The notes under the pieces: generated by a model | Told to the model about the DNA's origin: nothing | Seen by the model: the letters and a program-made list of their open reading frames with translations, nothing else | Database searches by the model: none | Shown here: piece after piece, positions 17,199 through 25,758 of the stretch | Position numbering within the stretch: position 1 is the first letter of the stretch | Layout: every line of letters starts with the position of its first letter | Program-made: the position numbers and the translations under genes | Assembly: GCF_014287585.1 (NCBI RefSeq) | Contig: NZ_JACOOJ010000029.1 | Coordinates: forward strand, 3,403 to 67,402 | DNA from: Parabacteroides hominis | Lineage (GTDB): Bacteria > Bacteroidota > Bacteroidia > Bacteroidales > Tannerellaceae | DNA: 64,000 nt | Direction: 5' to 3'

Positions 17199-17957
17199 AT
17201 GGGAAAGAATAAATTAGCAAAGTTTGACGACATGGCGGGTTATCCCCATGTATTCCAATATCCGTTTGCAACCCTTCAGGAGAAAGGATTCGAGCTGAAG
17301 GGGCACTGGCACGAACAGTTCTTTAAGAATGACAATCCGATCGTGCTTGAATTAGGTTGCGGAAAAGGAGAATATACGGTAGGTTTGGGAAAGCTGTTTC
17401 CCGACAAGAACTTTATAGGGGTCGATATCAAGGGAGCGCGTATGTGGACAGGGGCGAAAGAATCGCTCGAGGCAGGCATGACGAACGTTGCGTTCCTCCG
17501 GACCAGCATCGAACTGATCGCCCGTTTCTTCGCTGCCGGAGAGGTGGCCGAGATCTGGCTCACCTTCCCCGATCCGCAGATGAAGAAGGTGAACAAACGC
17601 CTTACCTCCACCCGCTTCATGAAGATGTACCGCGAGATACTGGCGGGAGACGGCATCGTACACCTGAAAACAGACAGCAACTTTATGTACACCTACACCT
17701 GCGAGATGGTAAAAGCGAACCGCTATCCCGTACTGTTCAGCAACGACGACCTGTATCATTCAGGTTTGACGGACGACATTCTTTCTATCAAGACCTATTA
17801 CGAACAACAGTGGCTGGACCGCGGGCTGAACATCAAATACATCAAGTTTGTTTGTGAGGAACGGGAAGAACTGGTCGAACCGGAGGTGGAAATCGAATAC
17901 GACCCGTATCGCAGTTTCAACCGCAGCAAACGGAGCGCGTTGGCTTCCGGCAAATAA
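17199..17957 (+). CDS. trmB: tRNA (guanine-N7-)-methyltransferase
   Basis: Makes m7G46 in tRNA variable loops using S-adenosylmethionine. The 252-residue Rossmann methyltransferase has its SAM-binding motif I at [11 protein letters not shown] (about residues 50-60), VDIKGARMW next, and the TrmB signature [20 protein letters not shown] at about 126-145. Length and N-terminus [13 protein letters not shown] are normal for Bacteroidales TrmB, so the ATG at 17199 is right even though the promoter box ends four bases upstream. It lies next to tRNA genes and 31 bases before the Mrp gene, probably one operon. Confidence 0.94.
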   Translation: MGKNKLAKFDDMAGYPHVFQYPFATLQEKGFELKGHWHEQFFKNDNPIVLELGCGKGEYTVGLGKLFPDKNFIGVDIKGARMWTGAKESLEAGMTNVAFLRTSIELIARFFAAGEVAEIWLTFPDPQMKKVNKRLTSTRFMKMYREILAGDGIVHLKTDSNFMYTYTCEMVKANRYPVLFSNDDLYHSGLTDDILSIKTYYEQQWLDRGLNIKYIKFVCEEREELVEPEVEIEYDPYRSFNRSKRSALASGK

Positions 17958-17988
17958 TTCATAAATCATAAATTATAAATCATACATC

Positions 17989-19098
17989 ATGACACTCTAT
18001 CCAAAGCTAATCATGGATGCACTGGCAAAGGTGCGTTACCCGGGAACAGGGAAAGACCTTGTGACGATGGGCATGGTAGAAGATAACATCCGGATCGACG
18101 GCAACAAAGTCAGTTTCTCGCTCCTTTTCGAAAAGCCGAACGACCCGTTTATCAAATCGGTGGTAAAAGCTGCCGAGACAGCCATCCTTACTTATGTAGG
18201 CGAGGATGTGGAAATCAAAGGCAACATCACGGTAGACGCCAAGCAGTCAGCCCGTCCCGAACCGGACAAGCTGTTACCGGAGGTGAAAAATATCATCGCC
18301 GTATCTTCCGGAAAGGGAGGTGTGGGCAAAAGTACGGTAGCGGCCAACTTGGCGGTAGCACTGGCTTTGCAAGGTTACAAGGTCGGTTTGCTGGATGCCG
18401 ATATCTTCGGTCCTTCGCAGCCTAAGATGTTCAATGTGGAAGAAGCCCGTCCCTATATGGTGGAGGTGGGTAACCGCGAACTGATCGAACCGGCTGCCAA
18501 CTACGGAGTGAAACTGCTGTCCATCGGTTTCTTTGTCAATAAGGAAGACGCCGTTCTCTGGCGTGGCGCTATGGCAAGCAATGCCCTGAAACAGTTGATC
18601 GGCGATGCCAACTGGGGAGACCTCGATTATTTCCTGATCGACCTGCCACCGGGAACAAGCGATATCCACCTGACAATGGTGCAGACATTAGCTATCACCG
18701 GTGCCATCGTTGTCAGCACGCCGCAGGAAGTGGCGCTGGCAGATGCCCGCAAAGGGATCAGCATGTTTATGGGCGAGAAGATCAACGTGCCGGTATTGGG
18801 ACTGGTCGAAAATATGTCCTGGTTCACGCCTGCCGAGCTGCCGGAAAACAAATACTATCTGTTCGGCAAAGAAGGAGGCAAACGCCTGGCGGAAGAACTG
18901 AATATCCCGCTGTTAGGACAGATCCCCATTGTACAAAGCATCTGCGAAGGCGGAGACAGCGGGAAGCCGGTCGCCCTCAACCCGGACAGCATCACCGGCC
19001 AGGCTTTCCAGAAGTTAGCCGAAAATGTCGTGAACCAAATCGATTACCGTAACGAACATTTGGATCCGACGAAACGGGTGGTCGTTACCAAGAAGTAA
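17989..19098 (+). CDS. Mrp/ApbC-type P-loop ATPase, iron-sulfur carrier family
   Basis: A 369-residue protein with an N-terminal MIP18/DUF59 domain (about 1-95) and a Mrp/NBP35 ATPase domain. The deviant Walker A GKGGVGKST is at 108-116, with VGLLDADIFGPSQP and IDLPPGTSD after it. The family delivers Fe-S clusters to apoproteins. The CxxC that usually bridges the cluster between NM(S/A)xF and the following FG segment is absent: this protein reads NMSWFTPAELPENKYY there. It may use other residues or act differently. It follows trmB by 31 bases. Confidence 0.9.
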   Translation: MTLYPKLIMDALAKVRYPGTGKDLVTMGMVEDNIRIDGNKVSFSLLFEKPNDPFIKSVVKAAETAILTYVGEDVEIKGNITVDAKQSARPEPDKLLPEVKNIIAVSSGKGGVGKSTVAANLAVALALQGYKVGLLDADIFGPSQPKMFNVEEARPYMVEVGNRELIEPAANYGVKLLSIGFFVNKEDAVLWRGAMASNALKQLIGDANWGDLDYFLIDLPPGTSDIHLTMVQTLAITGAIVVSTPQEVALADARKGISMFMGEKINVPVLGLVENMSWFTPAELPENKYYLFGKEGGKRLAEELNIPLLGQIPIVQSICEGGDSGKPVALNPDSITGQAFQKLAENVVNQIDYRNEHLDPTKRVVVTKK

Positions 19099-19145
19099 TA
19101 AGAGAGTGAAGGAGGATGTGTCAAAAAGAAAGAGAAATCAATCCC

Positions 19146-19173
19146 TTGCCGGGGGGAATTAATCCCCCGGCAA
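19146..19173. other. GC-rich hairpin between convergent mrp and hutH
   Basis: An 11-bp stem (19146-19156 with 19163-19173, one G-U end pair) with loop AATTAA, in the 132-base gap between two convergent genes. No T-tract follows on either strand, so it is a weak or Rho-assisted terminator, or an mRNA 3'-end stabiliser. Confidence 0.55.
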
Positions 19174-19230
19174 AAGAGAAAGATGAATTTTGGCACATCA
19201 CCAAGAAATCGGAAACATCCTATCTTCTTA

Positions 19231-20721
19231 TTATAAAGCATACCGCCTCAGGAAAGCGACCGTCCGATGGATTTCGGGATACATGATGATGTCTTCGTCT
19301 ATAAAGGGGACCTCCTTGCGATAGGCTTTCAGGAATTTCTCCAAGACAGGAGAAGTACGCGCCGGACGACGGAACTCGATGCCTTGCGCCGCGTTCATCA
19401 ACTCGATCGCCAGGATGTGATCCAGGTTGTCCATAATCTTAAAGAGCTTCGTCGCCGCATTGGCCCCCATACTCACATGATCTTCCTGCCCGTTGCTGGA
19501 CACGATCGAATCGCTGCTGGCGGCATAACAATACATCTTGTTCTGACTCACCATGCTGGCGGCCGCATACTGCGGGATCATAAAGCCGGAGTTCAGTCCG
19601 GGGTTGGCCACCAGGAATTCGGGCAAACCCCGAAGCCCCATGATCAACTGCGCCACACGCCGTTCGGAAATATTACCTAACTCAGCCAAAGCAATCGCGA
19701 GGAAATCGTATGAGATCGCCAACGGCTGACCGTGGAAATTACCACCGGAGATGATCTTGTCCTCGTCGGGAAAGATCGTCGGGTTGTCCGTCACCGAATT
19801 GATCTCGGTAAGCAGTACGCCGGAGACATACCGGATCGCATCTTTGGTCGCCCCGTGTACCTGCGGGATGCAACGGAACGAATACGGGTCCTGCACATGT
19901 TCCTTCTTCCGGCTGATCAGTTCGCTGCCCTCCAATATACGGCGGAAAGCATCTCCCGTCTCGATCTGTCCGGGATGCGGGCGCATCTGTTGGATACAAT
20001 CCATAAAAGGATCAATCCGCCCGTCGAAGGCTTCGAGCGACAAAGCGGCAATCAGGTCCGCCCGCTTCGACACGGCAAAGGCGCGCATCAGGGCAAACAC
20101 GCCGTTTGCACTCATAAACTGCGTACCGTTCAGCAACGCCAACCCCTCTTTGCTCATCAGGCGCACCGGCTTCCAGGCAAACTCGTCCAGGACACTGATA
20201 GCCTCCCTCTTTTTTCCTTTATAATATACATCCCCCACCCCGATCAGTGGAAGGAAAAGATTCGCCAGGGGAGCCAGATCGCCCGATGCACCCAGCGAAC
20301 CCCGGTCATAAACGATCGGGAGCACGTCATTATTAAAGAAATCAAGGATACGCTGCACTGTTATCACCTGTACACCGCTATGCCCTAACGACAAAGCATG
20401 CGCTTTCAACAGCATCATCAAGCGGACAATCACCGGGCTCACCTCATCGCCTACGCTACAGGCATGGCTCTTCACTAAGTTCTCCTGCAAGGTGCTGAGT
20501 TCGTCCGGAGAGATATTCTTATTGCACAAGGAACCAAAGCCTGTCGTGATGCCGTAAAGCGGCTCGTTCTGTGTCTCGATCTTCCGGTCCAGATAATCGC
20601 GGCAACGCTGGATGCGTTCCTTCACTTCCGGGGTCAGTTCCAGCTTCATATTTCCGGTCAGTATCTCTTCGATACGTTCGAACGTCAGCGGTTCCGCTCC
20701 CACATAATGTACATTTCCCAT
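19231..20721 (-). CDS. hutH: Histidine ammonia-lyase
   Basis: Converts L-histidine to urocanate and ammonia, the first step of histidine breakdown. The 496-residue protein has the Ala145-Ser146-Gly147 triad in GSLGASGDLAPL, which cyclises to the MIO electrophile. It also has the catalytic Tyr region LYGITTGFG (about 55-63), QFMSANG and QDYVS-equivalent GQEDHVSMGANA near 425-436. It is the last gene of the hut operon (hutU-ftcD-hutI-fchA-hutH), 27 bases after fchA. Putting the first enzyme last is unusual relative to pathway order but harmless in an operon. Confidence 0.96.
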   Translation of the reverse strand: MGNVHYVGAEPLTFERIEEILTGNMKLELTPEVKERIQRCRDYLDRKIETQNEPLYGITTGFGSLCNKNISPDELSTLQENLVKSHACSVGDEVSPVIVRLMMLLKAHALSLGHSGVQVITVQRILDFFNNDVLPIVYDRGSLGASGDLAPLANLFLPLIGVGDVYYKGKKREAISVLDEFAWKPVRLMSKEGLALLNGTQFMSANGVFALMRAFAVSKRADLIAALSLEAFDGRIDPFMDCIQQMRPHPGQIETGDAFRRILEGSELISRKKEHVQDPYSFRCIPQVHGATKDAIRYVSGVLLTEINSVTDNPTIFPDEDKIISGGNFHGQPLAISYDFLAIALAELGNISERRVAQLIMGLRGLPEFLVANPGLNSGFMIPQYAAASMVSQNKMYCYAASSDSIVSSNGQEDHVSMGANAATKLFKIMDNLDHILAIELMNAAQGIEFRRPARTSPVLEKFLKAYRKEVPFIDEDIIMYPEIHRTVAFLRRYAL

Positions 20722-20748
20722 AACTTTCGTTTTTTTAATTGTCCATTG

Positions 20749-21384
20749 TCAATTATCCTTTGTCAGTTGTACTCTCGCCCAGTCCAGTAACTTCTTTTCT
20801 ATCCGAATAGCTTCAGATTCGAGGAAATCGGCTTTGTCCGACATTCGTTTGACAAATGATTCATCCTTTATGGACATAAGATTGATACGGACGTTCAGCA
20901 AAGCTCCCAACACACAGGTACGAGCTGCCATCATAGCCACACAAGCGTCGGTCAGGGCATTCCTGTTTCCTTTGTGCGCCACATAGATAATCGTCTCCAT
21001 CACCGAAGCAATCTCTTCGGCCACTTGCATCGGGACCATTGCCGCCTCTTTCGTGGCATCCTGGATCACCCGGCTGCGTTCAGCCTTTTCTTCTTCCGTG
21101 TCCTTCGGGAGCTTGAAGGCTGCAAACACACGATCGTATGCTTCGCTGTCGCGGTCTATATCGCGGATCAGGCGTTCACGGATGATGGCCGCTTCCGTTG
21201 CGATAGTCCTCATCTGGCCTTCCACGTCGGCATATTTCTTTTTCCCGATCGTCAGTTTTGCCACCATCTCGGTAAGTGCTGTCGCAATAGCCCCGTTCAA
21301 GGCCGAGATACTTCCACCCCCCGGAACAGGGGCGCTACCTGCCGTTTCGGCAAGGAATCCTTTGATTGTCAAATCTACAAGCAT
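20749..21384 (-). CDS. fchA: Formimidoyltetrahydrofolate cyclodeaminase
   Basis: Converts 5-formimino-THF to 5,10-methenyl-THF and ammonia. The 211-residue, mostly helical protein shows the cyclodeaminase opening FLAETAGSAPVPGGGSISALNGAIATAL, with its GGGS turn at about 23-26, as in the C-terminal domain of mammalian FTCD. Here it is a separate polypeptide, paired with FtcD encoded two genes upstream. A 41-base gap separates it from hutI. Confidence 0.92.
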   Translation of the reverse strand: MLVDLTIKGFLAETAGSAPVPGGGSISALNGAIATALTEMVAKLTIGKKKYADVEGQMRTIATEAAIIRERLIRDIDRDSEAYDRVFAAFKLPKDTEEEKAERSRVIQDATKEAAMVPMQVAEEIASVMETIIYVAHKGNRNALTDACVAMMAARTCVLGALLNVRINLMSIKDESFVKRMSDKADFLESEAIRIEKKLLDWARVQLTKDN

Positions 21385-21425
21385 AATGTCTATTTTTTAA
21401 GATTAAACATTTTGTTTTTATCCTG

Positions 21426-22676
21426 TCAAATAATATAGAGCACGCCATCCTTGATAACCGTGTCCACGATATTCATTCCTACATGATAAGGAAGGAACTT
21501 ATATGAAGGGAACTTCAACAAGATCAAGTCCGCTTTCTTTCCGACATCGATGCTGCCGATCTTCTTTTCCCGCCCCAGGGCTGCCGCTCCGTTGATCGTA
21601 AGGGCGGTCAGGGCTTCTTCGGGAGTAAGTTTCATCTGGATGCAGGCCAGGGCAAACAATAACGGGATCGAACTGGAGAAGCAACTTCCGGGATTCAGGT
21701 CGGATGCTAATGCCACGGCACAACCGGCATCTATCATCCGGCGCCCCGGAGCATACGGCTCGCCTAACGAGAAAGCGGTAAGCGGAAGCAAAGTCGCTAT
21801 CGTCCCCGAACGTGCCAGCCGCTTGATGCCGGTATCGGACACGTGCAACAGATGGTCGGCACTCACGGCTTTCAGGCGGGCTGCTAATTCGGCGCCACCA
21901 AAAGACACAATCTCGTCGGCATGAAGTTTCAGTTTGAAACGCTGGCTGCGGGCCGCTTTCAGCAGACGTTCGCTTTGTTCGACCGAGAAAACGCCTTGTT
22001 CGCAAAAGACATCGCAGAAAGTCACGGAGCGTTCTGCACGGACATGCGGTAACACTTCTTCTATTATATAGTCGACATACGCATCCGTACGCCCGGCAAA
22101 TTCAGGAGGGACGGCATGTGCCCCCAGGAAGGTAGACACCACATCCAGCGGATGGTCGTCATTAAGTTCTTTCATTACACGAAGTTGGATCAGCTCCGTG
22201 GCGAGGTCGAGACCATACCCGCTCTTTCCTTCGACGGTAGTCACACCCATATCCATCATAGAGTCGAGACGGTCATACGCATCCCCGAACAGATCATCAT
22301 AGCTGGTGCTCCGCGTCGCATTCATCGTATTGACGATCCCGCCTCCTCTTTCCATGATCGACATATAACTGTCTCCTTTCATCCGCCAGGAGAACTCCTC
22401 CTCGCGGTAACCGCCGAAGACGAAATGCGTATGACTGTCCACAAAGCCGGGAAGAAGCGCACGCCCGGAAGCGTTTACCTCCAGATAATCTTCTACATCC
22501 ACTTGCCGGAGGATTTCTTCGGTCGGCCCCACATGCGTAATAATGCCGCCCGATACGGCAACCGCCCCATCTTCGATCACCCCGACATCTGACATAGCCT
22601 TTCCCTTCTTCGCCTCGAACCCGGAACAGGTCACCACCTGGGATGCGTTCCGTATCAATATCTTTTCATCCGCCAT
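21426..22676 (-). CDS. hutI: Imidazolonepropionase
   Basis: Hydrolyses imidazolone-5-propionate to N-formiminoglutamate, the third step of the pathway. The 416-residue amidohydrolase has the metal-binding HxH in GFVDSHTHFVFGG (about residues 76-88), the Arg/Tyr substrate region GKSGYGLDL, LHADE, SADHLLH and ALASDLNPGS with the metal-ligand Asp. It starts three bases after the ftcD stop, so the two are probably translationally coupled. Confidence 0.95.
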   Translation of the reverse strand: MADEKILIRNASQVVTCSGFEAKKGKAMSDVGVIEDGAVAVSGGIITHVGPTEEILRQVDVEDYLEVNASGRALLPGFVDSHTHFVFGGYREEEFSWRMKGDSYMSIMERGGGIVNTMNATRSTSYDDLFGDAYDRLDSMMDMGVTTVEGKSGYGLDLATELIQLRVMKELNDDHPLDVVSTFLGAHAVPPEFAGRTDAYVDYIIEEVLPHVRAERSVTFCDVFCEQGVFSVEQSERLLKAARSQRFKLKLHADEIVSFGGAELAARLKAVSADHLLHVSDTGIKRLARSGTIATLLPLTAFSLGEPYAPGRRMIDAGCAVALASDLNPGSCFSSSIPLLFALACIQMKLTPEEALTALTINGAAALGREKKIGSIDVGKKADLILLKFPSYKFLPYHVGMNIVDTVIKDGVLYII

Positions 22677-22679
22677 GGT

Positions 22680-23585
22680 CTATTCCATTATTCTGGCTTC
22701 CAACACCTGATCCATTGAAAAGTCTTCCAGTCCCAAATAATAAGAAGCCGTGTCGATCAACGCCTCCATCGGAACCAGCCCGATGATCTCGCTTCCGACA
22801 ACCGGAACACCGTAGCGACGTGCCTCGATACGTACCAGTTCGAAAGCACGGTAGAGGGCGGTACGGGTGTAATCGGTCATATTGATCGAAACCTGCACGA
22901 TGCCGCGTTCTTTCAGTTCCACTCCCATCGCTTTGCAATAACGGAGCCCGCCACCTATGAAACGGATCTTTTTGGCAATGCTGCTCGCTATTTCCAGGTT
23001 TGCCGTACCCAGATTGACGTTATAAGCCACCAACGGCATACGTGCGCCGATTGCCACGGTTCCCGCCAACGGATGCCGCTCGGCAGGCCCGAAGTCCGGT
23101 TTCCATTCCGGCTGCTTGATCTTTTCCGCCATCCCCTCGAACTCTCCTTTGCGGATAGCTGCCAGGTTCTCCCGATGCGGAGCCGAAGCCGATTTTTCAT
23201 AGAGGAAGACCGGCACTTGATAGAGAGCCGCCACCTTCTCGCCAACTTCCCTGGAAAGTGCAATCGCTTCATCCATCGTACATCCCTTGATCGGTATAAA
23301 AGGAACGACATCTACCGCTCCCATCCGGGGATGCTGTCCGGAGTGCTTCGTGAGGTCTATCAGTTCGACCGCCTGCCCGATGGCTTCGAGCAAAGCGTCC
23401 TTCAAGGCTTCCGGTTCGCCGACTACTGTTACGACCAGTCGGTTATGATCTTCGTCGTTGCTGTAATCCAACAGCTTTACACCGGCTTTGGCACGAAATT
23501 TATCCACTATCTTTTCTATTTTCGCTAAATCCCTTCCCTCGCTGAAATTGGGGACACATTCCATTATTTTACTCCAGGTACTCAT
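22680..23585 (-). CDS. ftcD: Glutamate formimidoyltransferase
   Basis: Transfers the formimino group of N-formiminoglutamate to THF, giving glutamate. The 301-residue protein matches the N-terminal half of mammalian FTCD: ECVPNFSEGRD at the start, then DVVPFIPI, the AVNYN-like MPLVAYNVNLGT (about 190-201) and VQVSINMTDY. Its ATG overlaps the hutU stop by four bases. The pathway here is therefore the folate route (glutamate plus one-carbon units) rather than formamide release by HutG. Confidence 0.94.
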   Translation of the reverse strand: MSTWSKIMECVPNFSEGRDLAKIEKIVDKFRAKAGVKLLDYSNDEDHNRLVVTVVGEPEALKDALLEAIGQAVELIDLTKHSGQHPRMGAVDVVPFIPIKGCTMDEAIALSREVGEKVAALYQVPVFLYEKSASAPHRENLAAIRKGEFEGMAEKIKQPEWKPDFGPAERHPLAGTVAIGARMPLVAYNVNLGTANLEIASSIAKKIRFIGGGLRYCKAMGVELKERGIVQVSINMTDYTRTALYRAFELVRIEARRYGVPVVGSEIIGLVPMEALIDTASYYLGLEDFSMDQVLEARIME

Positions 23586-25585
23586 ACTTTGTGTTTTAAA
23601 GAGGTACGTATAATATTTTGAATCAAATCTTCTTTCGGAATAAAAGGCAGCGTGATATGATACCGGTCGCCATAGTTTTCGTTAAAGGCGGCACTGGTAG
23701 ACATGGCGTTAGGATTACGAGCCCATGAACGGCGGGCCACTCCCCCCATCACATCCCAGAGCATGGCTGAACGAAGGATCTCGTCTACCCGCTCACTCCC
23801 GTCCAGCACCATCCCGAAGCCACCGTTTATCGCTTTACCGATGCCGACTCCGCCGCCGTTGTGAAGGGCTACGAGACTCATACCCCGTGCCGCATTTCCG
23901 GCAAAGCACTGGACAGCCATATCGGCCATGACGTTGCTCCCGTCATAGATGTTGGACGTTTCCCGGAAAGGCGAGTCCGTCCCGCTTACATCATGATGGT
24001 CGCGTCCGAGCATGATCGGCCCGACTTCTCCGTCCCGCACCATACGGTTGAAGCGGAGCGCGATATTCAGCCGCCCTTCCGCATCCTGGTAAAGGATACG
24101 TGCTTGGGTTCCGACCACAAGCCGGTTCTTCTCGGCATCGCGAATCCAGTTGTAGTTATCCCTGTCCTGCCCGCGCCGGTTCGGATCGATGCAATCCATA
24201 GCGGCCTGGTCGGTCTTCACCAGATCTTCCTGTTTCCCGCTCAGGCATACCCAACGGAAAGGCCCGTAACCGTAATCGAAAAGTTCCGGTCCCATGATAT
24301 CTTCGACGTATGAAGGCCAGATGAAACCGTCTTTCTCATCGACTCCGTTCCGGGAAATTTCCTTCACACCGGCATCGTAGATGGCTTTCATAAACGAGTT
24401 TCCGTAATCGAAAAAGTAAGTGCCGCGAGCCACCAATTTCTTGATTACCTCGAAATGACGGTGCAGGGAACGGTCGACCAGCGAGCGGAAACGGTCTATA
24501 TCGTGGGAAAGGAGTTCCGTACGTTCGGCAAAGGAAATCCCGACCGGGCAATAGCCGCCTTCATAAACGGCATGGCAAGAGGTTTGGTCGCTCAACAGGT
24601 CGATCCGGATCGCCTGTACCCCGGCATACTCCAACAAGTCTACTATATTGCCATGATAGGCGATCGAAATCGGTTCTTTTGACCGCATAGCCTCCTGCGC
24701 CATGCGGAAGGCTTCCGCTTTATCACCGGTCACGTGCTGTACCCAACCCTGCGAGTAGCGGGTTTCGATACGGGAACTGTCCACCTCTGCAATGATGCTG
24801 GCAGCACCGGCTATAACGGCCGCTTTCGGTTGTGCCCCGCTCATTCCTCCGAGGCCGGAGGAAACGAAGAGATGCCCGCGCAAGTCCTGATCCTGCGGAA
24901 TGCCCAATTTCTTTCGTCCTGCATTTAACAAGGTGTTGAATGTTCCGTGCACGATTCCCTGCGGCCCGATATACATCCAGCCACCGGCAGTCATCTGCCC
25001 GTAATTGGCCACTCCCATCTGGGCGGCTATATGCCAGTCTTTCTGGTTGTCGAACATGCCGACCATCATAGAGTTAGTGATAATCACACGAGGCGCATCC
25101 GGCCTGGAACGGAACAGCCCCAATGGATGCCCGGACTCGATCACGAGTGTCTGCTCGTCCGTCAGTATTTCGAGGTATTGCTTGATCAGCCGGTATTGCA
25201 TCCAGTTCTGGCAAACCTGTCCGGTCTCGCCATACGTAACCAGTTCGTATGGATAGAGGGCGATATCGAAACAGAGGTTGTTGTCGATCATTACCTGAAA
25301 GGCTTTTCCCTCCAGACATTGGCCTTTATATTGGTCGACAGGCCTGGCTTTCAAGTCTCCTTCCGGCCTGTAACGATATCCGTAGATACGGCCACGGGTC
25401 ATCAACTCTTCCATAAACTCAGGAGCCAGCACTTCATGCAACTCTTCGGGAACGTAGCGGAGCGCATTCTTCAAGGCCGTTTCTGTTTGCGCAGGCGTAA
25501 GCGAATAGCCGCGATCAGGGGCGCGGCGAATACCGGGTACAAAAGATGGATAAACCGGCAATTGGTTACTCAGGCGTACTTCCAT
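23582..25585 (-). CDS. hutU: Urocanate hydratase (long form)
   Basis: Converts urocanate to imidazolone-5-propionate using tightly bound NAD. The 667-residue protein is longer than the ~555-residue proteobacterial and Bacillus enzymes and close to the long urocanases of animals. The core is clear: SGLGGMSGAQPKAAVIAG (NAD-binding region, about 242-259), YCPVGISFAERTELL, GPFRWVCLSG, GRDHHDVSGTDSPFRET and HNGGGVGIGKAINGGF. It is the first gene of the minus-strand hut operon and overlaps ftcD by four bases. I saw no clear promoter box in the 100 bases upstream. Confidence 0.95.
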   Translation of the reverse strand: MEVRLSNQLPVYPSFVPGIRRAPDRGYSLTPAQTETALKNALRYVPEELHEVLAPEFMEELMTRGRIYGYRYRPEGDLKARPVDQYKGQCLEGKAFQVMIDNNLCFDIALYPYELVTYGETGQVCQNWMQYRLIKQYLEILTDEQTLVIESGHPLGLFRSRPDAPRVIITNSMMVGMFDNQKDWHIAAQMGVANYGQMTAGGWMYIGPQGIVHGTFNTLLNAGRKKLGIPQDQDLRGHLFVSSGLGGMSGAQPKAAVIAGAASIIAEVDSSRIETRYSQGWVQHVTGDKAEAFRMAQEAMRSKEPISIAYHGNIVDLLEYAGVQAIRIDLLSDQTSCHAVYEGGYCPVGISFAERTELLSHDIDRFRSLVDRSLHRHFEVIKKLVARGTYFFDYGNSFMKAIYDAGVKEISRNGVDEKDGFIWPSYVEDIMGPELFDYGYGPFRWVCLSGKQEDLVKTDQAAMDCIDPNRRGQDRDNYNWIRDAEKNRLVVGTQARILYQDAEGRLNIALRFNRMVRDGEVGPIMLGRDHHDVSGTDSPFRETSNIYDGSNVMADMAVQCFAGNAARGMSLVALHNGGGVGIGKAINGGFGMVLDGSERVDEILRSAMLWDVMGGVARRSWARNPNAMSTSAAFNENYGDRYHITLPFIPKEDLIQNIIRTSLKHKV

Positions 25586-25702
25586 AACATGACATTTTAA
25601 GGTGTTTGCTTACAATCTGTAAGTAAATAGCAGAAGTAAGAGGCCAACAAGATAAGCATTCTCTTTCATCTTGCCAACCGGCACAGTTATGTTTAGAAGC
25701 AC

Positions 25703-25740
25703 AAAAAGGGCTATTCCTCGCGAGGAACAGCCCTTTTTTA
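25703..25740 (-). terminator. Bidirectional-looking terminator downstream of secDF
   Basis: Near-perfect inverted repeat: AAAAAGGGCT and AGCCCTTTTTT flank TTCCTCG/CGAGGAA. On the minus strand it follows the secDF stop by about 20 bases with a T run, and it precedes the hut operon. Confidence 0.9.
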
Positions 25741-25758
25741 TCGGATTAAAATGTATTC

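Noticed and set aside
23582..25585. Extra length of HutU as a fusion or mis-start
   Set aside because: No second domain is apparent. The length agrees with the long urocanase form, and I saw no better internal start.
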